Shown piece after piece: positions 13,701 to 22,700 of a stretch of DNA of 64,000 bases. Both the position numbers and the translations under genes were made by a program. The stretch's first letter is position 1, and each line of letters begins with the position of its first letter. The DNA comes from Nematostella vectensis (lineage: Eukaryota > Cnidaria > Anthozoa > Actiniaria > Edwardsiidae), in assembly GCF_932526225.1 (NCBI RefSeq), contig NC_064037.1, positions 5,475,703 through 5,539,702 on the forward strand. The letters run 5' to 3'. A model generated the notes under the pieces. It did not search any database. It was not told the origin of the DNA and was given only the letters and a program-made list of their open reading frames with translations.

Positions 13701-16700
13701 CAGATTGCTGAACCCTTGGTATGCATGACTGGTAAGACTAGTACAGATTGCTGAACCCTTGGTACGCATGACTGGTAAGGCTAGTACAGATTGCTGAACC
13801 CTTGGTACGCATGACTGGTAAGGCAGTACAGATTGCTGAACCCTTGGTACGCATGACTGGTAAGGCAGTACAGATTGCTGAACCCTTGGTACGCATGACT
13901 GGTAAGACTAGTACAGATTGCTGAACCCTTGGTACGCATGACTGGTAAGACTAGTACAGATTGCTGAACCCTTGGTACGCATGACTGGTAAGACTGTACA
14001 GATTGCTGAACCCTTGGTACGCATGACTGGTAAGACTAGTACAGATTGCTGAACCCTTGGTACGCATGACTGGTAAGACTAGTACAGATTGCTGAACCCT
14101 TGGTACGCATGACTGGTAAGACTAGTACAGATTGCTGAACCCTTGGTACGCATGACTGGTAAGACTAGTACAGATTGCTGAACCCTTGGTATGCATGACT
14201 GGTAAGACTAGTACAGATTGCTGAACCCTTGGTACGCATGACTGGTAAGACTAGTACAGATTGCTGAACCCTTGGTACGCATGACTGGTAAGACTAGTAC
14301 AGATTGCTGAACCCTTGGTACGCATGACTGGTAAGACTAGTACAGATTGCTGAACCCTTGGTATGCATGACTGGTAAGACTAGTACAGATTGCTGAACCC
14401 TTGGTACGCATGACTGGTAAGACTAGTACAGATTGCTGAACCCTTGGTACGCATGACTGGTAAGACTGTACAGATTGCTGAACCCTTGGTATGCATGACT
14501 GATAAGACTAGTACAGATTGCTGAACCCTTGGTACGCATGACTGGTAAGGCAGTACAGATTGCTGAACCCTTGGTACGCATGACTGGTAAGGCAGTACAG
14601 ATTGCTGAACCCTTGGTATGCATGACTGATAAGACTAGTACAGATTGCTGAACCCTTGGTACGCATGACTGGTAAGACTGTACAGATTGCTGAACCCTTG
14701 GTACGCATGACTGGTAAGGCAGTACAGATTGCTGGTCAGGCTTTTAGAAGTATTTGCTCTCGAGAGTCAAAGCTAAGATAACTTTTTTGCGCACTGCGTT
14801 TTGTTTTGTTTTTGCTCACTGCTATTGGCTTTAAGTGCCAAAAGAGCAAAAACAAAAGAGCAAAATCAATATTTTTGTTGCAATTGCGGTTTAGCTATAT
14901 GTGCACACTAGCATTATAAAGTATCTGCGACCCTTCCCTTCAAAGTATCATATTTCCTCCAGGCCACCAAGCGCTGATCAATCAAGTCTGTTTCTCTCCC
15001 GATGGGCGGCTCATCGCGAGCGCTGCGTTCGACAAATCGGTCAAACTGTGGAATGGCGAAACAGGGAAGTAAGTATGAAAAGCTCAAAAGTAGGGGCAAA
15101 CAACTGCACGGATAAACCAATCAGATGCGTGCGACGGATAAACCAATCAGATGCGTGCGATGGATAAACCAATCAGATGCGTGCGACGGTTAAACCAATC
15201 AGATGCATGCAAGCGTGCGCTGAGCCGCTTGAAAATGTCAGTACCGTCGAATAAGCGCTTATTTAATTTTTCATAAAAAGTGTTTTTAGAAGGTGCAAGA
15301 AGTAAAAATTGCCAAAAATTATAACATGTCAAACTTTTAATGTTAAAATGTTGTGGCGAGTAGGACTTTCAGTTTTCGTTACTTTCTAGCGTACAGACCC
15401 GTCTTTATCGAAGCCTATTGTGCAAAACGGTTCAGGCGATGCCCTTATTCAAGCAGGAGGCGATTTTTCGGGGGGGGGGGGGCTCATTTGAAGGAAGAAA
15501 GACAGTTATCAAACAGACTATCAAACAAAAGATCTCGGAAATATGACTTTTTATTCTACTGATAAATACAAATATTGAAAACTTGGAGTAAATAGAATTT
15601 TTTTTACCATCGGTGACTTTATTTCAGATTTATCACATCTCTTCGAGGTCACGTTAATTGCGTCTATCAGGTGAGCCATGATATGTGATAACGCGATACT
15701 GGTGATGGAAAACGGGGGAGAAGAGACCCTAAGTACGTAAAACCCTCCTAAAATAATGGATGATTTTGAAAACATAAACCCACAGATATGCCAATCGATT
15801 GCTTCATTATCATCAATTGCAGCATTGGACATTAAATGAAAATTGGAACTTTTGCGTGCAAATCTTTTTTTGCCTACTGAGACACGCCCCTTTGTTAAAA
15901 AAAAAAAACAGCTAAATGGATTTAGTAATGAAGGCTGTACTTTGTTTCCAGATCGCATGGTCAGCGGACTGCAGGCTCATATGCAGCGGCAGTGCAGACA
16001 GCACATTGAAGGTGAGTATGGGTCATGCGCATGCGCAAGATGGTGTGTATTGGAAGGACTTTTAAGATAAATGCATATCGATAACCCAATTCCTCGCTCT
16101 GTAACACGTGTTTGTCAAAATTATTGATTATGCTCTCGCTTTTACCAGGTCTGGGATATGAAAACAAAAAAGCTACTCTACGACCTTCCTGGACATGCTG
16201 ACGAGGTAAGAATCAAGTGTCCAAACCTGTCGTGTTTTTATTCCTTGAGCATTTCTCTATGCTTGTGCTCTTTAGCTGTTTATTCTTACGTATACTCGTT
16301 TGCTGTATTTTTAGTGATGTGTAGGTGTATAGCCTTTTTCATTTACTGTATACTCTTTTGCTGTATTGTGAACGTTGTGTAGGTGTATAGCGTTTTTCAT
16401 TTACTGTATACTCTTTTGCTGTATTGTGAACGTTGTGTAGGTGTATAGCGTTTTTCATTTACTGTATACTCTTTTGCTGTATTGTGAACGTTGTGTAGGT
16501 GTATAGCGTATTTCATTTACTGTATACTCTTTTCCTGTATTGTGAACGTTGTGTAGCTGTATAACGTCGTTGTGCACTCTACAATTTGTGATGTATAACG
16601 TTTTTGTTGCCCGTTAGTTGTTGTTTTTAACGTTTTTGTTTTGACTATGAGTGTCCGGTAGGTGTGGTTTATAACCTTTTTTTATCTGACTGTATGCCCG

Positions 16701-18058
16701 TTAAATGTAATATATAGCGATTTTGTTCCGACTCCTGCTTGTTGTGGAGTATTTGTTGCTCTGTTTATACATTTGGTTTTATGTATTGAATCTTCAGGTA
16801 TATAGCGTTGACTATATAAAGCGATTTTGTTCCTACTCCTGCTTGTTGTGGTGTATTTTTTGCTCTGACTGTTTGTACATTTGGTTTTATGTGTTAAATC
16901 TTCAGGTATATAGCGTTGACTGGAGCCCTGACGGAGCACGAGTTGGAAGTGGGGGCAAAGATAAAGTTCTAAAAATGTGAGTAGCATCACAATCTATTTA
17001 TACATTTATGTTTGTGATAGGCCGGGGGGATTTAGCTTTATTAAATATGAAGGTCTACTTCATTTCTTGGAAATGGAGTCACAATCAAGTCACCAATAGA
17101 GCCATCAGCCACAATAATCTATGCTAAAACCTCCATGTTTAGGAAAAATTGTATGCCTGCACTGCATCATCGGAGTCCTGGAAACACCTTGACAGAGGGT
17201 GGGAAAATTTCTCCCCCATCTTTTTTTTTTAAAGTCTCTTTGCCCCAACGACAAACAAAACATTTCCAGGTCCAAGGAACCCAGAATAAGCCTGAAAACA
17301 ATTTTTGAATAAGGTTGGGTAGGGTAGCAAAGATGTACCACATTGGAGAGTATGAGGCCATTCACCAGAAAATTTCTTTCTCACTCAGTGAAACCCAAAC
17401 AAGGAATTATCCCATTGAATCAACCTCAGTGTGCAAACATTCATAATCACAGCATTAATTATGCCCAAATAGACTTCATGGTGTCCTAAAGCACTCTCCA
17501 GATGTCATAAAGCTGTATTTTTTAAACACATTACAAGCAAAACTGTTGTAAGCAACAGGCTGTAGCAGTTAACACAAAAAAACCACAATGCATTTTTGGA
17601 AACTTCAAGGCATACCATCTTGGTAGTATTGGACTTGAAATGGGGGGGGGTCTATTTTTCTTAAAATTTTGCTCAAAAGTACCCTTGAGTGAAAGGCTTA
17701 ATATACATTTTTTACTTGTTTACTAAGCACGAACTCGCAACCAAAAAGGCCAAGTGATCAGTGTAAAGTGGATAAGTTAGTTCGTCTATTACGATTAATT
17801 ACGGCTAAGGTTAAGAGCCACACAATACACGCTGGTATGACTAGAAAAACTACGGAAGCAAAAAGTAGAATAACTAGGTCGGCCTAGGTGTGGTAGGATC
17901 AGGATAAATAAATGAACAAAAGGTTGATTTTATCGAGAACTTTTTTTTTCCACCCTTACCGCACGAAACCCAAAACACCACACGAAACCCTGTGTGAGAG
18001 ACTGTCTGTACAAGTATTATTAATGCATTCCAAATCTACTTTCAGCTGGAGGGCGTAA
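1778..18058 (+). CDS. NLE1: Notchless homologue, WD40 ribosome-biogenesis factor
   Basis: Eighteen coding exons: 1778-1782, 1888-2011, 6771-6942, 7022-7067, 7680-7759, 7946-8022, 8538-8635, 9353-9389, 9494-9649, 10245-10283, 10354-10488, 10821-10917, 14963-15068, 15628-15670, 15952-16011, 16149-16205, 16906-16976, 18046-18058. Total 1416 nt, 471 aa (human about 485). All junctions are GT-AG and in phase. The N-terminal NLE domain ([18 protein letters not shown]) is followed by eight WD40 repeats, with WD motifs such as VRFWD, IRIWD, VKIWD, IKVW, LFLWEPE, VKLWNG, LKVWD and LKIW at the C-terminus. The NLE-specific segment [15 protein letters not shown] lies between repeats. Known role: the NLE domain binds the MIDAS domain of Rea1/MDN1 during pre-60S maturation, and Notchless also modulates Notch signalling. 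Odd features are the 5-nt first coding exon (ATGAG), the 4.8-kb repeat-bearing intron 2, and intron 12 filled with copies of its own donor site. Confidence 0.93.
2588..2622. repeat. Near-perfect 16-bp hairpin in NLE1 intron 2
   Basis: The sequence ACCCTTGGCTGAGAAG is followed, after three bases, by its exact reverse complement. A third partial copy (GTGAGAAGTCCC) follows immediately. A smaller hairpin, CTGTTGTT / AACAACAG, lies just upstream at about 2540-2565. This may be the centre of a small mobile element whose ends I could not define. Confidence 0.6.
3290..4634 (+). pseudogene. Degraded DUF3987-like (helicase-type) mobile-element ORF in NLE1 intron 2
   Basis: Reading across three frames gives a continuous protein-like signal: [20 protein letters not shown], then [19 protein letters not shown] (a degenerate P-loop, as in DUF3987 proteins), [18 protein letters not shown] (Walker B-like DEIS), [49 protein letters not shown] and a C-terminal block with [11 protein letters not shown] and YRKEEA. 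The ORF is broken by a frameshift in a T-run near 3530, in-frame stops near 3719 and at about 3886, and further shifts after 4130. Family naming is from memory of the DUF3987 motif order. It is an old insertion lying sense to NLE1 and is not expected to be functional. Confidence 0.55.
5229..6090. repeat. About nine copies of a roughly 100-bp tandem repeat containing a 14-bp palindrome
   Basis: Each unit runs GACAGAATAGACATTGGTAC, then TGCTTCGTTCTAAATATACA, then TAGATACTAGCTGTCTAT and AGTCAATTGACGTATAAAGT. Many copies contain CTGTCTATAGACAG, a perfect palindrome, next to the further palindrome TCAATTGA. Copies diverge by small indels, and the array fades into TGTCTAT-rich sequence up to about 6190. 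It lies in NLE1 intron 2. Confidence 0.85.
6291..6560. repeat. Imperfect direct duplication in NLE1 intron 2
   Basis: The block with TACTTAGTCTAG, GGAATTAAAG-like sequence, CAGTTGTGA and AACTCGT near 6299-6390 recurs in diverged form near 6489-6555. I see no coding content here or in the rest of intron 2 up to exon 3 at 6771. Confidence 0.4.
7381..7535. repeat. Dispersed 'TGTCTGCTTAATGGAGGT' family repeat in NLE1 intron 4
   Basis: Contains the phrases CACTTAATAGAGGTGTCTGC, TTAATGGAGGT, CAAATAGAGGTTGTCAG and TTATATGGAGGGGTCACTG. This phrase family is widespread in invertebrate genomes (from general knowledge). It shares the core TTATATGGAGG with the reverse strand of the 51.8-56.6 kb satellite. 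Confidence 0.5.
9663..10034. mobile_element. MITE-like element with imperfect terminal inverted repeats (NLE1 intron 9)
   Basis: The left end GTATTTCTGTTTTTACTCAT continues as GTATAAGATGCA. The reverse complement of the right end reads TACCGTATTTACTCATGTAT followed by AATATGCA. The interior is AT-rich with no ORF. Ends are approximate. Confidence 0.5.
10905..14733. repeat. 42/43-bp minisatellite, roughly 88 units, derived from the exon 12 / 5' splice-site junction
   Basis: NLE1 exon 12 ends ...GCACGCATGACAG and its intron starts GTAAGGCTAG. The array repeats this junction as ACGCATGACTGGTAAGACTA followed by GTACAGATTGCTGAACCCTT GGT. The first six or so units are diverged (ACAGATAAG, TTACTGAAACC), and the rest are nearly identical. 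Length varies by one base (GACTAGTACAG against GACTGTACAG or GGCAGTACAG). The 42-bp units read through in frame, which creates spurious ORFs. Most units keep a near-consensus donor CTG/GTAAGA. The array fills most of intron 12 (10918-14962). Confidence 0.95.
15112..15215. repeat. Four 26-bp direct repeats with CCAAT boxes in NLE1 intron 13
   Basis: The unit GATAAACCAATCAGATGCGT followed by GCGACG occurs four times in a row with few changes, starting about 45 bp after the exon 13 donor. Each unit carries CCAAT, but nothing else suggests a promoter here. Confidence 0.75.
16312..16570. repeat. Tandem 58-bp repeat, about 4.5 copies, in NLE1 intron 16
   Basis: The unit GTGTAGGTGTATAGCGTTTT continues TCATTTACTGTATACTCTTT and TGCTGTATTGTGAACGTT, and copies are nearly identical. 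The phrase GTATAGCG resembles the start of the downstream exon 17 (GTATATAGCG). Confidence 0.85.
16728..16921. repeat. Tandem duplication spanning the 3' splice site of NLE1 exon 17
   Basis: The stretch CGATTTTGTTC..., TGCTTGTTGTGG, CATTTGGTTTTATGT, AATCTTCAG/GTATATAGCGTTGACT occurs twice about 107 bp apart. The first copy has its AG at about 16797-16798, and the real acceptor is at 16904-16905. The upstream copy keeps an intact acceptor and the first 15 bases of the exon, then diverges (ATATAAAG). Confidence 0.85.
16977..18045 (+). other. NLE1 intron 17, no gene seen
   Basis: I see no coding signal or repeat with definable ends in this 1.07-kb intron. It contains a G-run at about 17642 and AT-rich sequence. 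The exon 18 acceptor TCTACTTTCAG precedes C-TGG-AGG-GCG-TAA, giving the expected KIW end of the last WD repeat. Confidence 0.5.
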
Positions 18059-18195
18059 ACACTTTGAGGGAAGTTTGTGTGCCAGAGCTTCGCGACCAAG
18101 AAGAGCTGCAGTACATAATCTTTGTGCGCTGTTATGGCTGTGGAGGAAAATCCCACCCCCACCGATGTAAGACTCCTGTCGCGCCCTCTGCTCGA

Positions 18196-18337
18196 TTAGT
18201 CCAGGGCCAGGTCTCTAGAAAGCAGGTTAACCGCTAACCCAGAGATAAATAAGGTTGTTATCCAACCAAATGTCTCGATAACCATGTTTATCCGTGTATA
18301 AGCGCTAACCTGCCTTCTAGGAACCGGGGCCCAGGGA
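18196..18337. mobile_element. MITE with inverted CCAGGGCC...AGCAGGTTAACCGC ends, in the NLE1 3' UTR
   Basis: The left end reads CCAGGGCCAGGT, CTCTAGAAAGCAGGTTAACC, GC. The right end in reverse complement reads CCCTGGGCCCCGGTTC, CTAGAAGGCAGGTTAGCGC. A related truncated copy is at 27978-28083. Confidence 0.65.
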
Positions 18338-18891
18338 TTTTACGAGAAAGTAGGTCACCTCGAAAATGGTTCTTCATTCTTACGTTGCGCAGGGATTGGG
18401 TTGATAAGAAACAGCATGCTGTGACGATTTTAGAGGACGAAATACAACATGGCGTCTTAAACGATTTGATGTGATACAGAAAATGGTAGGTTTTGGCAAT
18501 AATTCTGCTTCCGGAATATTTTCGTTTGTGGGTAGGTAGACATCATGTTGAATTGCGTACCCTAAATCATCCCAGTATGTTGTTCGCTTCATGCAATCAA
18601 ATTGCAACAAGATTTACTATCATATTTAGGAAACATTGTTTAGCAAACGGCTTTTATTTCCGCTGAAAGCTCTAGGTTGGGTATCTTGCAAAAGCAAGTG
18701 ATTTTATTTCCTAGTAAGGTAGGGATCTTTGGTGTAACTAGTACAGGAGAAACAAGCAGATTGTTTGTTGGTTTATTTATTACAAACTGATTTAATATCT
18801 TTAACACCTGTTTAAATACTGCAACTACAATATGGCTGTTTTATATGGTAGTCTATTATTATGTGAATGTAAATGTTTTTGGTAAATGTAA

Positions 18892-18897
18892 AATAAA
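18892..18897 (+). terminator. Candidate polyadenylation signal for NLE1
   Basis: An AATAAA hexamer about 835 bp after the NLE1 stop codon; another AATAAA lies near 19109. The choice between them is unproven. Confidence 0.45.
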
Positions 18898-19156
18898 ATA
18901 TATTTTGAAACAGTATGTAAGCCAACTTTTAAACAAAAGTTCCCTGGAATTACAATTTTAAACTCAACTTAAATAGCTTTTCGGTGACACTTGTTCATTT
19001 TCAAACACATGGAATTTGTATAAACTATACTTAACTTCATTTACCAATTATTATTCCGTGATGTTGATTCGATGTAGTTAGTATATTTTGCTGTTCATAT
19101 TCTTCTGAATAAATAATATTTTGTACAAAGTTATACTTCAAACAAGGAACGTCAAT

Positions 19157-19162
19157 TTTATT
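19157..19162 (-). terminator. Candidate polyadenylation signal for the SLC6 gene
   Basis: TTTATT on the plus strand is AATAAA for the minus-strand SLC6 gene, 600 bp past its stop. Together with 18892-18897 it indicates a tight convergent arrangement with NLE1. Confidence 0.4.
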
Positions 19163-19337
19163 GTTTTAAGTCTGGTTGGTCTTGTTGTAATGGTAGTCAG
19201 TGGAAAATATGTACATCTTTTTATCTGCAAAATAAGAAGAATCAGATTATTAATATTTGAATTATATTGATTGCTCACATAAGGAAAAAAAAATACTACA
19301 ACTTTCTTGCTCCTGGTTTTATATAATTTTGAAGGTA

Positions 19338-19602
19338 TAAGCTGAGACGAAAGCGTAAGAGTCTTATGTCGCGTGAGAACCGGCTCGTCGTAAGCGCAAG
19401 AAGAACAGGAAGTTTTGATAATCTAACCTCTATGCTGCGCTCAGGTAGCGTGAAAAATAGATCGACGTAAGCATAAGCGGAACATAAGCATAAGTTAACC
19501 CGTCCAGCTTGAGCTTGTTAAGGAGGTATGGGCACAGACTACGAACTGAGCATGCGTTAAACCTCACGCGACATAAGACTCTTTCGCTTCCGTCTCCGCT
19601 TA
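19338..19602. mobile_element. MITE with about 40-bp terminal inverted repeats, downstream of SLC6
   Basis: The left end TAAGCTGAGACGAAAGCG continues TAAGAGTCTTATGTCGCGTG. The right end in reverse complement is TAAGCGGAGACGGAAGCG followed by AAAGAGTCTTATGTCGCGTG. The interior has several CATAAGC phrases and no ORF. It falls in the predicted SLC6 3' UTR. Confidence 0.8.
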
Positions 19603-19761
19603 TGTTGTCGTGAGAGCCAGCCTAAAAAGACATTTCCAATGCTAGAGATGTCACATGATGAGTTTAACACTATTAGTTGACTGTTTGCGAATGACAAAAA
19701 CTCAATTATGCAGCAGTTCCTACTTGAAAAAAGTGAAATGGCTTGTTCCATACTCACCAAG

Positions 19762-22700
19762 TTAAACCTTAAGGACTTCAACTCTCTTTGACAGTCCTTC
19801 TCTTCTCTCAATCTCTTGTAGGATATTCCGGTCAGGTTTAAGTAAGAATGTTACACGCTGTTAAACAAACCAAAATAAAGGAAATTAGAAGACTTCTAAG
19901 TGGTCCTACCACTTAGTATGATAAGACAGGCTGAGAAGCAATAAATATGGCTAAAATAATTTTAACATGGTTGCATTATAAGGATTTCTTTGCTTTTACT
20001 TGGTCTACTGTCCCTTGTATAGGCAATAGGCCATTCCAGCTATAAGTTTGCGCGCGCATAACCATAGAAAACCTACCTCAACTACCAGAATGCAGCGTGC
20101 GCTTTTTGAAGCTTACATCAAACGAAGTGAGCGCTGCATGCTGGTAGTCGAGGTAGGTTCCCATGGTGAGTGCGTGCGCATGCTTATAGCTGGAATGGCC
20201 TATTAGCAGACAGAGCAACATGACTTTAGATTCTCAACTCACCTCTCTTAGGGTCCCTGGAGTTTTCCAGATCATATAAATAGCATTTCCAGGAATGAAC
20301 AACATAGAGGACAGCGCAATGACCCAGCCGAAGAACTCCGCCCACTGGGGGTACTTATAGCTGCCATAGCTGACCCCTTGCCAAAAGATAATGCTGTAGA
20401 AGAAAATGCCTGCCATGACAGTGGGTGCACAGAACTTCCAAGTAAAACGCCACCATGCAGCTGGCCTTGAGCCCACCATGTCCTCAATGTCTTTAGAGAA
20501 ACGATCAGCACCATATATCCATGCCAGACAGACAGTTTCAAAGAATCCCAGGAAAAGCAGTGAAACGCCACCAGACTGATAGTCAAACAGATTGAGGACA
20601 TATGCTCCACCCTGAAAAGAAGCATGAAATTAATTAAAAGGTCAGGCAAAGATGGGGTCAAACTTTAATTTAAAAAAACACTAGAGAAGGTAATAACTAA
20701 AATTGACCAAAAGTAACTAAAAGATAATCTTATAGAACTAGAGTTCAAACACTTGTTTCAAAGCATGGAGAAGCACAGTTTTCCCTAAAAGCCACCGAGA
20801 TATATTATGTACATTTCACGCATCATTGACTATTTCCCTGCATTTGTTAAAAATGTGTAGAGATCCATGATTCCTTTCATCATAGAACTACCATTTGCAG
20901 TTTGCTTTGATGTTTCTTTCTACCTTGGAAGTTTATATGGAACCAAATATTCGATTTCGATAAGAAAATCTGATGCGTCTTGACAGGTCGACGGGCAAGC
21001 GACAACTGAAGGTGTTGCTGCCCTGGGCACTCATTTTATAGTGCAGTCTCATGTTTCATGCACCTAGCTAATAAGACCATCACCAAAAGTTATCCTTACC
21101 TGAGTAACGTTGGTTATTCCAAGCAGGAAGCACAGAAAGCATGCCACAGCAATGAACAACTCCTTGCGTTTCCGGCACACAGGGTACTCATCAATAATGC
21201 CTGTAATGACTGCTTCCATCATGCCAAACTATACAACAACAACAAGCAAGCTGCTTAGCCAAGACTGCACTATGCACACATACACTGGATTTTTAATCAA
21301 CCAAAATTGGTCACCGCCTTGCTAAGTTGACCATTAGACAAGGGAAGTGTTGGTAAACTACTTCACAGCTTCTCCCAACATGGTTGACAAAGAGAGCCAA
21401 CAGGAAGTTTTCAACAGTGCTATAGTTTGCATTAAAGGGAATTCATATGCTGTAACTTGCATGTCTTCATAGAAAGCTATTGTTCTTTTTTTTTTTTTGT
21501 CCCTCTTAACATTAACATAGCCTTTTAAAGAGCAGGATTTAGCTATTTGTACTGTGTCGTCCAACTACTCCTGCCATCCAACTACTGCAAATTATGACAA
21601 GTGGACTTTCTGAGCACAACAATAAATGTGTTTTTACTTTAGTATAATTTACAAACATCAAATAATTTACTGTACCTGGCTGTCAAGTCCCAGGGTGAGA
21701 ATCATGAAGAAGAAAAGGATCGCCCATAGAGGAGAGATGGGCATTTGTGCAATGGCCTCTGGGTACACAACAAATGCAAGTCCAGGACCTACGGCAAGGC
21801 TCCAGGGTTAGATCATTGAACACAGACCATTGTAAAGGCAATTGAGAGTCAAATAAAGACCAATTACCTGAATTAGCAACCTCTTCAATGGGCTTGTTTA
21901 GTACATGAGACATGAATCCAAGAGTAGAGAAAATGACAAAGCCTGCAAACACACTGGTGCCACAGTTGATCAGAGAAATGCTGATGGCATCCCTAAATGA
22001 AAACAAAATTAGGTTGAGAAACTGTGTACAGAATATCACACAGCAAACTGTTAAAGTGATACTCTGGTACGTCTTACTTGAAAATGTTGTTATGGAACTT
22101 GTTGTAGCTGCCCATGGCAACAAGGGAGCCAAAGCCAATCCCAAGAGAGTAGAAGATCTGTGTGGCAGCAGCAACCCAAACCTATTAAACCAATCAGCAA
22201 AATAACTTAGACATGTGGAGGAATAATCCTTTGCATAGTCATTTGAGAAACAGGAACGTAAAACAACAAAGGGTTGAAGCTTTTAACTGAATGACTTTCT
22301 GATTTGCTGACATTTCAGGCATTAGCCCTTTGTCCAAGCAAAAGAGGTATGCAGTACCTTAGGGTCCTTTAGTCTGTGCCACTCTGGCTTAAGGTAGAAT
22401 GCAATCCCTTTGTCTGCTCCTGGGAGGGTGACACCACGCACAAACAGGATGAACAATACCAGATAGGGAAACGTGGCTGTGAAGTAGACCACCTTTCCAG
22501 ATGACTTGACCCCCTTCCACATGCAGAAGTAGACACCAACCCAGGCTAGAATCAGGCACACCAAGATCTGCCAACGGATCTCTCCAGCTTCACCAATGCC
22601 ATCACTCAGTCTTAGGATATAATTCCTAGGGGTAAACAAAAATGTTGATATGTTAGAGCACATCTTAATCTAAAAATGTTTGGCATAAGGATGAATACTT

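Noticed and set aside
10905-14733. CRISPR-like appearance of regularly spaced repeats
   Set aside because: Units are contiguous with no unique spacers, and the context is an animal intron.
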